From contig QNDV01000064.1 of the NCBI GenBank assembly GCA_003646045.1, positions 1-9,157 on the forward strand: 9,157 nt of DNA, given 5' to 3'. This stretch comes from a bacterium (GTDB lineage Bacteria > Krumholzibacteriota > Krumholzibacteria > LZORAL124-64-63). Position 1 is the first letter of the stretch; the number at the start of each line of letters is the position of its first letter. The notes under the pieces were generated by a model. It saw only the letters and a list, made by a program, of their open reading frames with translations, was not told where the DNA came from and did no database searches. Of the stretch, positions 1 to 7,321 are shown one piece after another. The position numbers were made by a program, and so were the translations under genes.

Positions 1-446
1 CGTTCTTCATGATCGCCACCCTGGCCAGTATCAGCCTGCCGGGTATGGCCGGTTTCGTGGGCGAGTTCATGATCCTGTTCGGTACCTTCGGCAGTGCATC
101 GCTGCCCCATGCCCGATTGCTGACGGTACTGGCCACCACAGGCGTGGTGCTGGGCGCGATTTACATGCTGTGGATGTACCAGCGGGTCTTTTTCGGCAAA
201 CTGGCCAACGAGAAGAACCAGGGTCTGCCGGACCTGAGTCTGCGGGAGGTGGTAGTACTGTTGCCCCTGGTGGTATTCATGTTCTGGCTGGGTGTGCGGC
301 CGGGAATGGTCCTGGACAAGGTGGAGGCCAGCGTGGAGCGGGTCCTGGCACCTGTCATTTCGCCGGCCATCGGTCATCACGCGGCCCACGGACAAGCCGA
401 TGACGGCGCGATTTTCGTCCTGCGCGACGGGGAGAATGCACGATGA
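1..446 (+). CDS. nuoM: NADH-quinone oxidoreductase subunit M (NuoM), C-terminal part
   Basis: This is the C-terminal 147 residues of NuoM, one of the three antiporter-like membrane subunits of respiratory complex I, which move protons as NADH electrons pass to quinone. The reading frame is open from base 3 and enters from outside the window, so the true start is not visible; the first ATG at base 9 is internal. The opening residues carry the family pattern LASISLPGMAGFVGEF, typical of a late NuoM transmembrane helix. Hydrophobic helices follow, with the segment AIYMLWMYQRVFFG and a last helix around VVVLLPLVVFMFWLGVRP. The tail after it is soluble and His/Ala-rich (ISPAIGHHAAHG), somewhat longer than in many NuoM proteins. 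The stop TGA overlaps the nuoN start in ATGA, which indicates translational coupling in the nuo operon. The antiporter-like family is certain; choice of M over L rests on these motifs and on nuoN following directly. Confidence 0.93.
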   Translation, partial: FFMIATLASISLPGMAGFVGEFMILFGTFGSASLPHARLLTVLATTGVVLGAIYMLWMYQRVFFGKLANEKNQGLPDLSLREVVVLLPLVVFMFWLGVRPGMVLDKVEASVERVLAPVISPAIGHHAAHGQADDGAIFVLRDGENAR

Positions 447-1957
447 ACGAATTCGTCAAACCGGATCTTTCCGGTCAGCTGATCCCCCTGCTGCCGTACC
501 TGATTGTCGCCGTGGGCGGACTGCTGGTCATGGTGGTGGACGCCTTCGTGCGGACCCTGCGCAAGGACCACCTCTCGTACCTGACCCTGTTCATCCTCAT
601 CGGTGTGGTGGCGGTGCAGATCGCCGTCAAGCCCACCGACGGCCCCGTGCTCGGTGGCATGATGCTGATCAGCGGCTTCACCGGGTTTTTCAATTTCCTA
701 TTTGCGGGCATCGGCGTGATGACGGTGATTTTCGCGGGCGGAGTCTTTGACCGCGATGGCCGTTACCGTCCCGAGTTCTATCCCCTGATCCTGTTCACGA
801 TCCTGGGCATGATGATCCTGGCCGCGGCGGCGGACCTGCTCACCCTGTTCCTGGGTCTGGAGACCATGAGCCTGGCCACCTACATCCTGGCCGGCGGCGT
901 ACGAGGCAACGTGCGCAGCAGCGAAGCAGGGTTCAAATACCTGCTGCTGGGCGGGTTCTCCTCTGCCTTCCTGCTCATGGGCATGGCCCTGATCTACGGG
1001 CTGGCCGGGAGCACCGCTTTCACGGATATCGCAGCCACCCTGAAGTCCGGCAGCCCGGACACCCTGCTCTTCTCCCTGGGCTCGGCGCTGATGCTCGTGG
1101 GGTTCGGCTTCAAGATCGCGCTGGTGCCCTTCCACATTTGGACGCCCGATGTCTACGACGGGGCTCCCGCCTACGTGACGGGCTTCATGGCCACGGCGGT
1201 CAAGGCTGCCGGTTTCGCCATCCTGATGCGCTGGGTGTTACTGATGCAGCCCCAACTGGCCTTCATCTGGTATCCGGTGCTGACGGTGCTGGCGGTGCTG
1301 ACCATGAGCGTGGGCAACCTGGTGGCCCTGGTACAGGGCAACATCAAGCGGATGCTGGCCTGGTCGAGTATCGCCCATGCCGGATACCTCATGCTCGGCG
1401 TCCTGACCATGATGTCGCCGGCGGCCGGGGGCTCGGACATGATGATGCGCAGCCGGGAGATCGGCGAGGCGGCAGGCAGTGCGGTGCTGTTCTATCTCAT
1501 CGGTTATGCCCTGATGAATCTGGCCGCCTTCGGCGTGATCAACGTCATGTCCCACACCGAGGGCGAGGATGCAGACGATATCAATCGCTACGCCGGACTG
1601 GGACGACGGCAGCCCGTGGCTGCGGCGGTACTGACCGTCGCCCTGCTTTCGTTGGCCGGAATTCCGCCGTTCGTGGGGTTCATGGCGAAATTCTACCTGT
1701 TCTCGGCGGTGGTCAAGGCCGGGTTGATCCCGTTGGCCGTGATCGGTGTCATCAATTCGCTGGTATCGGTCTACTACTACCTGCGGCCGCTGGTGGTGAT
1801 GTACATGAAGGAAGAGCAAGAAGACAGCTACCGTGGCCGGGAATGGGTCTCGGTGGTCACGGCGGGTGCCCTGGCCGTACTCGTCATCTACCTGGGTGTA
1901 CGACCCGACGCTTTCCACCACGCTGCCGAAGTGGTCGTGCGCCAGTTGCCGTTCTGA
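443..1957 (+). CDS. nuoN: NADH-quinone oxidoreductase subunit N (NuoN)
   Basis: A complete 504-residue NuoN, the antiporter-like subunit of complex I near the quinone-binding end, with about 14 predicted membrane helices. The length fits the family. Residues that match those known to matter for proton transfer in E. coli NuoN are visible: Glu140 in FLGLETMSLATYILAG, Lys224 in GFKIALVPFHIWTPDVYDG, Lys254 in TAVKAAGF and Lys416 in VGFMAKFYLF. The conserved NIKRMLAWSSIAHAGY block lies near residue 300 and LLSLAGIPPFVGF near 401. The ATG at 443 is chosen because it starts in the nuoM stop (ATGA) and has GGGGAG at 429-434, about 8 bases upstream. Translation is therefore probably coupled to nuoM. 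The gene is the last of the nuo cluster in this direction: after it comes a hairpin and a convergent kinase gene. No damage or unusual residue is seen. Confidence 0.97.
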   Translation: MNEFVKPDLSGQLIPLLPYLIVAVGGLLVMVVDAFVRTLRKDHLSYLTLFILIGVVAVQIAVKPTDGPVLGGMMLISGFTGFFNFLFAGIGVMTVIFAGGVFDRDGRYRPEFYPLILFTILGMMILAAAADLLTLFLGLETMSLATYILAGGVRGNVRSSEAGFKYLLLGGFSSAFLLMGMALIYGLAGSTAFTDIAATLKSGSPDTLLFSLGSALMLVGFGFKIALVPFHIWTPDVYDGAPAYVTGFMATAVKAAGFAILMRWVLLMQPQLAFIWYPVLTVLAVLTMSVGNLVALVQGNIKRMLAWSSIAHAGYLMLGVLTMMSPAAGGSDMMMRSREIGEAAGSAVLFYLIGYALMNLAAFGVINVMSHTEGEDADDINRYAGLGRRQPVAAAVLTVALLSLAGIPPFVGFMAKFYLFSAVVKAGLIPLAVIGVINSLVSVYYYLRPLVVMYMKEEQEDSYRGREWVSVVTAGALAVLVIYLGVRPDAFHHAAEVVVRQLPF

Positions 1958-1984
1958 CAGCGGCGCCGTATCAGGCATGTTGAA

Positions 1985-2012
1985 GAGGGCCCCTGCCGTG
2001 GCAGGGGCCCTC
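1985..2012. terminator. GC-rich hairpin between convergent genes, probable bidirectional terminator
   Basis: GAGGGCCCCTGCC at 1985-1997 and GGCAGGGGCCCTC at 2000-2012 are perfect reverse complements: 13 paired bases around GT. In practice the innermost pair would open to a four-base loop. The hairpin lies in the 72-base gap between the nuoN stop and the kinase stop, where both transcripts end. No T-run follows on the + strand (GTGCGATCC), and only TTCAACA follows on the - strand, so it is not a textbook intrinsic terminator. It may act with Rho, as a pause site, or as a 3'-end stabiliser for either mRNA. The location supports a terminator role more than the sequence does. Confidence 0.6.
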
Positions 2013-2029
2013 GTGCGATCCGGGTCAGG

Positions 2030-5000
2030 TCAAACCGGATCGCCGAGCAGGGCACGGTCCAGGGCACCGGACAGGGACTCCGTGGAGATAGGCTTGGTGA
2101 CGTGGTCATTCATGCCCGCTTCCAGGCAGCGTCGGCGATCGCTCTCCATGGCGTGGGCGGTCATGGCAATGATCGGAACGTGGTGGTCGCGCACGGCCGA
2201 GCGCGGGTTGCGGACCATGCGGGTGGCGGCCAATCCATCCATGCCCGGCATCTGGACGTCCATCAGTACCGCCGCGTAGTCCCGCTTGGCCAGGGCGGCT
2301 ACGGCCTCGTCCCCGGAGCCGACGATGTCGTATTCGAAGCCGAGCTTGTCGAGGATCAGGGAAGCGACACGCTGGTTGATGGGATTGTCCTCCGCCAACA
2401 GGATCCTCGGGGACACACCGGAAACCAGGGCGCGGCGGTCAACGGTGCCCGCGGCGTTCGATCGTGCCGGGGAACTCCGTTCATGGTCGGCATCGCGATC
2501 CATAAGTACCGACAGCAGGGCATAGAGCTTGCGATGCTTTACCGGTGTGGCCAGGCAGGTGCGGTATCCTGTCCGTGAGCAGAGATCGCGATCGTAGCGG
2601 TCACCCAGTCCGGCCAGCAGAACCATATGCACATCATCACCGACCGGGTCATCGTGGATCGAGTTCACGTAGGCCACAGTCGTGCCGCGATCCTGGGACG
2701 CCGCGAAAAGCACCACCCGGTAGGGATCATCCGGGTCGGCGGTACGCAGTGCCGTCAGGCCGGCCGTGGGATCCGCCACCGAACTGTACGGGTAGCCGGC
2801 ATGTTCCAGCAGGGCACCGATCGAGGCCCGCTCACCGTCGTCCGGGTGGACCACCAGCACGCGGCCGGTTGGTCTGATACTGCGGGTAGGCGAGACCGGT
2901 ACACCCAGAACCACCTCGAACCAGAAGGTGGTGCCGGCGCCCTCGATGCTCTCACAACCGATAGCGCCGTCCATGAGGTCCACCAACTGCTTGGAAATGA
3001 CCAGGCCCAGGCCGGTGCCGCCGTAGCGGCGGGTGGTCGAGGTATCTACCTGACTGAAGGACCGGAAGAGGCGGTGACGCATCTCGGCAGGGATGCCGAC
3101 GCCGGTATCGCGGATTTCCGCCCGTAGTCGTACCTGTTGGCTGTCCATGCTGACCAGGGACACAGCCACGGCTACCCGGCCCGCGGAGGTGAATTTTACC
3201 GCGTTGCCGGTGAGATTCAGCAGTACCTGGCGCAATCGTCCCGGGTCGCCCAGGGCACTGGCCGGTATGTCGGGATTGACGGTGGCGGTGAAGACCACGC
3301 CTTTTTCCCAGGCCTGCCAGGCCAGCATGTCTCCCACCTCGTCCACCACGTCCCGGGGTGAGAAACGGACCCTTTCGAGTTCCAGTTTGCCGGCCTCTAT
3401 CTTGGAGAAATCCAGTACGTCGTTGATAACGTTCAAGAGGGCGTTGGCGCTGGACTGGGCCATCTCGCAATACTCGGTCTGCTCATCGTCCAGGGTGGTG
3501 TCCAACAGGGCTCCGGTCAGGCCGATGACGCCGTTCAATGGTGTACGGATTTCATGGCTCATATTGGCCAGAAAGTCGCTCTTGGCCCTGGTTGCCGCCA
3601 CGGCCTCCTCCTTGGCCGCCAGCAATTCCGCCTCGGCGCGCTTGCGCTCGGCGATCTCTTCCTCGAGATCGACCGTGCGCAGGGTGACCCGCTCCTCGAG
3701 ATCCCGGTTGCGATGGCGGATCATGCGGGTGCGGGAGTGATGGGTGGTGAGCAGGACGAGCAGGATACCCAGGGCGGCGGAGACCCGGACCCACGCCCGC
3801 TGCCACCAGGGCGGAGTCATGGTCACGCCCAGACGGGCCTCGAAGGGACTCCAGACACCGTCGTGGTTGGTTGCCCGGGCCCGGAATACGAAATTGCCTG
3901 ACGGCAGATTGGTGTAGGTGGCGTAGCGGCGGTCGCCCACTTCGTGCCACTGGTCGTCAAAGCCATCGAGGCGGTATGCGTAGTGGACAGCCTCCGGCGC
4001 GGCGAAGTCGAGGGCGGCAAAACCGAAAGTGATCACGTTGTCGGTATGATCGAGCACTATGCGGCCCGCCATATGGACGGGTTTGTCGAGGACGGTGCGA
4101 CCCCGGGAATCCGGCCCCGGCTTGAGATTTCCATCGGTAAGTTCAAGGGAAGTAAGCAAAACCTGGGGGCGGCTGCGACTGTTGTGGATATCCCCGGGAT
4201 AGAAGGATGTCAGTCCGTTGATGCCCCCGAAGTAGAGGATGCCCGTGGGTCCGCGCCGACATGACTGGGAATTGAACTCGTTCTCCTGCAGACCATCGCT
4301 CACGTCGTAGTTGTCGAAGGTACCGGTGATCAGCGAGAAGCGGCTCAGGCCCTGGTTGGTACTGATCCAGAGGTGGTCTTCGTCATCCTCGACAATACCG
4401 TAGATGGTTGCGTTGGGCAGTCCGTCCTTGACGCCGAAGTGTTCGAAGTCGCTGCCACGGCGGTCGAAGCGGTCCAGGCCGCTGGTAGTACCGATCCAGA
4501 TGCTGCCGTAGCGATCCTCGCCGAAGCAGATAACCACGTTTCCGCTGAGACTCCTGCGGTCGTCGGGATCGTGCTGGAACGAGGTCCAACTGTTGTCATG
4601 GGGGTCGTAGAGTTGCAGGCGCTCGGTCCAGGTGGCGCTCCAGATCCGTCCATCGGCCGCGGCGTGGACTGCCCGCAGGGCGAGTTCCCGTGCGCCACCG
4701 CTCGTAGTGTCGGACAGCACGGCCTCGAAGGTGTCGCTGTGCGGACGGTAACGGTGCAGGCCGCCGATGGTGGCGAACCAGAGGTCGCCGTCCGGGCCCT
4801 CGCTGATGCCGAAGATGCGGTCGTTGCGCAGCCCTGTCGCGGCATCGTCACCGGCGGCATAGTTATGGAATCGGCGCCGGGCAGGCAGATACCGGCCGAG
4901 CCCTCCCCGGTCGCTGCCGATCCAGACGGTACCGTCGCGGCTTACGAAGACTGTACTGAGAGAGTTGTTGCACAAGCTGGTTGAATCGGCTGGGTCGTGG

Positions 5001-6223
5001 TGGAAAACGTGCATCTCCCTGGTGCCGGAGGTCCGGTGATTGAGGCCGTTCTCGGTGGCGACCCAGAGGCTGCCATCCTCCTCCTCGGCCACGGACCACA
5101 CGGTGGGATCGCTCAGATGACCCCGCTCGGGATCGCCGGGCCGGAGGTGGTCGAACCGCTTGGCGTTCAGGTCCAGCAGGCTGGCGCCGCTCTGGGTACC
5201 CACCCACAGGATACCGGATCGGTCGGTAAAGAGGCTGTTCACCGTATCGTTGCCCAGGCCATCGGGGATATCCGGGTCCCGGACGAAATTCCTGCAGTAG
5301 CCTGTCTTGGGATCCAGCAGGCTCAGGCCGCCACCCATGGTACCAATCCAGATGCGACCTTCCCAATCGACGCAGAGACCACCGGTGGCATAGTTGTTCA
5401 GGGTCCGGGGATCATCGGGGTCGTGGACGTAGTGGACGAAGCTGTCGTCGCTGCGAACGAGGTGATCCACACCGCGCCGCGTGCCGATCCACAAGTTGCC
5501 GTCCGTGGTCAGATGCAGACGGTAGACGACATCATTGACAAGGGAGTTGGGTGACAGCGGATCGTGCCGGTACTGCTGCAGGGTTCCGTCGCTCTGCATG
5601 TGGACCAGGCCCGATGAGGTACCTATCCAGAGGGTCCCATCGGTATCCGGGGCCAGCGACCAGACCTCGTCCGAGGGCAGAGATGCCGGGTCGGAGGAGT
5701 CGTGACTCCACACCGTGAAACTCGTGTCGGCCGGATCCAATCTCAGAAGACCGTGCCGGCTGGTGGCGGCCCAGATACTGCCGTCGGGATCAGCCGCCAG
5801 ATCCAGGACTTCGTAGACATCCAGGGTGGCGCCGGCAGCCGGGTCGAAACGGAAATTGACGAAGGACTCGCTGGCCGGATCGAAGTAGCCCAGTCCGGCG
5901 GCCTCCGTGCCGTACCAGATACGCCCCTGGTCGTCTTCGGCCAGCGACCAGATATGGTTACCGGCGATGCTGGCGGGGTTCTCGGGATCGTGCTGGAAGA
6001 TTCTGATCTCATATCCGTCGTAACGATTCAAGCCATCCTGGGTAGCCAACCAGACGAATCCGTAGCGGTCCTGCAGCACATCATTCACTACCCCCTGGGA
6101 GAGGCCATCGTGGGCGGTTATATGACGGAAGCGAAAGTGGCTGTCAGCGTCAGCACCGGCAGGTCCCGCATCAGCGAACATCAGGGCCAGACACATCATC
6201 AGCATGAACGGACGATATCCCAT
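2030..6223 (-). CDS. Hybrid sensor histidine kinase with double Reg_prop propeller, Y_Y_Y domain and two receivers
   Basis: A 1397-residue membrane sensor kinase. Residues 1-24 look like a signal peptide (hydrophobic [10 protein letters not shown], cleavage after AGA). Fourteen two-component-regulator propeller repeats follow (key Trp at 58, 103, 151 and so on to 619, then Tyr664), enough for two seven-bladed propellers. A Y_Y_Y domain lies near 735-803 and one membrane helix near 810-827, placing the sensor in the periplasm. A charged coiled coil leads to HisKA with H890 in [11 protein letters not shown]. HATPase_c has N1007, DTGVGIP at 1039 and GGTGLGL at 1068. Residues 1120-1242 form a receiver-like domain lacking phosphorylation residues. 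The final receiver is intact: E1278/D1279, phospho-acceptor D1322, T1355, K1377. There is no DNA-binding or HPt domain, so phosphate must pass to an unseen partner. The start at 6223 is the first Met before the signal peptide; its ribosome site is weak. The ligand is unknown. Genes for a partner regulator are absent nearby. Confidence 0.95.
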   Translation of the reverse strand: MGYRPFMLMMCLALMFADAGPAGADADSHFRFRHITAHDGLSQGVVNDVLQDRYGFVWLATQDGLNRYDGYEIRIFQHDPENPASIAGNHIWSLAEDDQGRIWYGTEAAGLGYFDPASESFVNFRFDPAAGATLDVYEVLDLAADPDGSIWAATSRHGLLRLDPADTSFTVWSHDSSDPASLPSDEVWSLAPDTDGTLWIGTSSGLVHMQSDGTLQQYRHDPLSPNSLVNDVVYRLHLTTDGNLWIGTRRGVDHLVRSDDSFVHYVHDPDDPRTLNNYATGGLCVDWEGRIWIGTMGGGLSLLDPKTGYCRNFVRDPDIPDGLGNDTVNSLFTDRSGILWVGTQSGASLLDLNAKRFDHLRPGDPERGHLSDPTVWSVAEEEDGSLWVATENGLNHRTSGTREMHVFHHDPADSTSLCNNSLSTVFVSRDGTVWIGSDRGGLGRYLPARRRFHNYAAGDDAATGLRNDRIFGISEGPDGDLWFATIGGLHRYRPHSDTFEAVLSDTTSGGARELALRAVHAAADGRIWSATWTERLQLYDPHDNSWTSFQHDPDDRRSLSGNVVICFGEDRYGSIWIGTTSGLDRFDRRGSDFEHFGVKDGLPNATIYGIVEDDEDHLWISTNQGLSRFSLITGTFDNYDVSDGLQENEFNSQSCRRGPTGILYFGGINGLTSFYPGDIHNSRSRPQVLLTSLELTDGNLKPGPDSRGRTVLDKPVHMAGRIVLDHTDNVITFGFAALDFAAPEAVHYAYRLDGFDDQWHEVGDRRYATYTNLPSGNFVFRARATNHDGVWSPFEARLGVTMTPPWWQRAWVRVSAALGILLVLLTTHHSRTRMIRHRNRDLEERVTLRTVDLEEEIAERKRAEAELLAAKEEAVAATRAKSDFLANMSHEIRTPLNGVIGLTGALLDTTLDDEQTEYCEMAQSSANALLNVINDVLDFSKIEAGKLELERVRFSPRDVVDEVGDMLAWQAWEKGVVFTATVNPDIPASALGDPGRLRQVLLNLTGNAVKFTSAGRVAVAVSLVSMDSQQVRLRAEIRDTGVGIPAEMRHRLFRSFSQVDTSTTRRYGGTGLGLVISKQLVDLMDGAIGCESIEGAGTTFWFEVVLGVPVSPTRSIRPTGRVLVVHPDDGERASIGALLEHAGYPYSSVADPTAGLTALRTADPDDPYRVVLFAASQDRGTTVAYVNSIHDDPVGDDVHMVLLAGLGDRYDRDLCSRTGYRTCLATPVKHRKLYALLSVLMDRDADHERSSPARSNAAGTVDRRALVSGVSPRILLAEDNPINQRVASLILDKLGFEYDIVGSGDEAVAALAKRDYAAVLMDVQMPGMDGLAATRMVRNPRSAVRDHHVPIIAMTAHAMESDRRRCLEAGMNDHVTKPISTESLSGALDRALLGDPV

Positions 6224-6438
6224 GAGAACCGTCTTTCTGATCAGGCCTTAAAGGCTGATAGCATACAAATGGGCGAAAAGCAGAACGCATAGCTATATCG
6301 TCATTTCGCGGACAATCTTAAGGTTCTGCGTGAACATATGCTGATTGCCCATTGACCCGGCGGCCGGCGCGGTTCATGGTCCTGCCTTGGTCGTATCATC
6401 ATTCAGCGGTCCGCGGACGCCACAAGTTCCGACACACC
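6224..6438. promoter_or_regulatory. Divergent control region between the kinase gene and yaaA
   Basis: This 215-base gap separates two divergently transcribed genes and must hold both promoters. Its kinase-proximal half (about 6224-6350) is clearly richer in A and T than the coding DNA around it. Toward the kinase, TATGCT (- strand, 6265-6260) could be a -10 box but has no good -35. Toward yaaA, TATCAT at 6394-6399 matches five of six -10 bases, again with only a weak -35. A perfect eight-base palindrome ATAGCTAT lies at 6289-6296, and a longer inverted repeat at 6240-6259. The exact promoters are not resolved. Part of the region (6352-6438) could be coding if yaaA starts upstream at TTG 6352 or ATG 6376. 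Confidence 0.5.
6240..6259. repeat. Near-perfect inverted repeat in the kinase leader, possible operator
   Basis: ATCAGGCCTTAAAGGCTGAT consists of the arms ATCA-GCCTT and AAGGC-TGAT around a central A, with a single unpaired G (6244) in one arm. The nine paired positions make it the strongest symmetric element of the intergenic region. It ends 16 bases before the kinase start codon, on the kinase side. It could bind a dimeric regulator, including one that responds to the kinase, or form a short RNA hairpin just upstream of the weak ribosome site. The repeat is read directly from the bases; either role is inference, and no known operator consensus is matched. Confidence 0.4.
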
Positions 6439-7209
6439 ATGCTCCTGCTGGTCAACTCCACCAAACTCATGAATCTGGATTCGCCGCTGCGGGCGCGGTT
6501 GAAGTGCCCGGAACCCCTTTTCAGCGGTGAAGCGCAGGTCCTCGTCGAGAGTCTGCGGTCCTTGGCACCCGGGAAGTGGCGACAAATGATGGATCTGGGC
6601 GAGAGTCTGATCGATAGGACCCGGGCGGATCTGGCCCGCTGGGGCACCTCCGGCAATCCCCGTCGGCCTGCCTGCCATGCGTTCACGGGGCTGGTCTACA
6701 AGGGACTGGATCCAGGGGCGCTGGATGCGGCGTCGCGTCGACGTGCCCGTAAACGTCTGCGCATTATCTCGGGGCTCTATGGCTTGTTGGGGCCATTTGA
6801 TCTCATCGAGGCCTACCGTCTGGAAATGGGCTCACGCATGGTCCCTCCCGACGCCACTAATCTGCACGCCTTCTGGCGGGACCGGGTGACCGCTGCCCTG
6901 AACAATGAACTCCGCCAGGGTGAGACGGTGGTATCGGTAGCTTCGCAGGAGTACCTCAAGGCCGTCGATCTGGCGGCCCTGAACGGCCCGGTTGTTTCTC
7001 CTGTCTTCAAGGAGTTGCGCGGCGACGGCAGCCTCAAGACGGTACCGGTTCATGCCAAGACGGCCCGGGGCGCCTTGCTGCACCATGCCCTGGCCACCGG
7101 CGCCCGGGGGGCCGCAGGTCTCTTGGACTTCAAGGCCCACGGGTGGGCCGCAACCAGCGAGCCTCCCCGTGAAGGTCGCTGGCTCTTTACCAGACCGTCC
7201 CGGGACTAA
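6439..7209 (+). CDS. yaaA: YaaA-family peroxide stress protein (UPF0246/DUF328)
   Basis: A 256-residue cytoplasmic protein, close to the 258 residues of E. coli YaaA. In E. coli, YaaA is induced by peroxide and lowers intracellular unincorporated iron, limiting DNA and protein damage; it also binds DNA in vitro. Family landmarks are VYKGLD near residue 87, the signature SGLYGLLGPFDLIEAYRLEM at 111-130, an ASQEYLKAV segment near 168 and VHAKTARG at 204. The N-terminus reads MLLLVNSTK, aligning with MLILISPAK of E. coli and keeping the Lys at position 9. That alignment is why ATG 6439 is chosen, although no clear ribosome site precedes it. The same frame is open further upstream (ATG 6376, TTG 6352), giving up to 29 extra Arg/His-rich residues that do not look like the family. 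It is transcribed away from the sensor kinase, sharing the control region with it. Peroxide control here is untested, and no OxyR or PerR site was recognised. Confidence 0.9.
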   Translation: MLLLVNSTKLMNLDSPLRARLKCPEPLFSGEAQVLVESLRSLAPGKWRQMMDLGESLIDRTRADLARWGTSGNPRRPACHAFTGLVYKGLDPGALDAASRRRARKRLRIISGLYGLLGPFDLIEAYRLEMGSRMVPPDATNLHAFWRDRVTAALNNELRQGETVVSVASQEYLKAVDLAALNGPVVSPVFKELRGDGSLKTVPVHAKTARGALLHHALATGARGAAGLLDFKAHGWAATSEPPREGRWLFTRPSRD

Positions 7210-7321
7210 CTGCTTGGCCAGGGGCCGCACTCCGGTCTAGGATGGTCCGGCCATATCCACCGTACGCTCCCTGGGAGTTGGTAGCCGGTTGTCTTGCTGA
7301 ATTGCCGATCCGGAGGAAACA
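7210..7321 (+). promoter_or_regulatory. Gap before the exported protein gene, with possible promoter
   Basis: This 112-base gap follows the yaaA stop. TTGGCC at 7214-7219 and TAGGAT at 7238-7243, 18 bases apart, each match four of six sigma-70 consensus bases and could form a weak promoter. A small interrupted palindrome CTCCC-T-GGGAG lies at 7267-7277. A strong ribosome site GGAGGA (7312-7317) sits just before the ATG at 7322. No convincing terminator for yaaA is seen, so read-through from yaaA is possible. Confidence 0.3.

Noticed and set aside
1238..1978. A 246-codon open frame on the - strand opposite nuoN
   Set aside because: It is antisense to a well-supported membrane subunit gene, and its product is a Gln/His/Arg-rich string with no recognisable domain.
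1138..1983. A 281-codon + strand frame overlapping nuoN
   Set aside because: It is an out-of-frame shadow: the Gly/Arg/Cys-rich product lacks any family motif, while the nuoN frame carries all conserved residues.
4373..5554. Several + strand open frames of 150-200 codons opposite the propeller repeats
   Set aside because: Their Val/Gly/Ala repeat-like products mirror the periodic propeller codons on the other strand; no ribosome sites or motifs support them.
4190..6106. Possible DNA repeat array, because similar words recur every 140 or so bases
   Set aside because: The periodicity follows the 43-48 residue protein repeats of the kinase and the copies are diverged, so this is protein structure and not a satellite or CRISPR-type array.
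7216..7226. GGCC-AGG-GGCC as a terminator of yaaA
   Set aside because: A four-base stem with a three-base loop and no T-run is too weak to call.
7267..7277. CTCCC-T-GGGAG palindrome as an operator
   Set aside because: Five-base arms are expected by chance in GC-rich DNA, and no consensus is matched.
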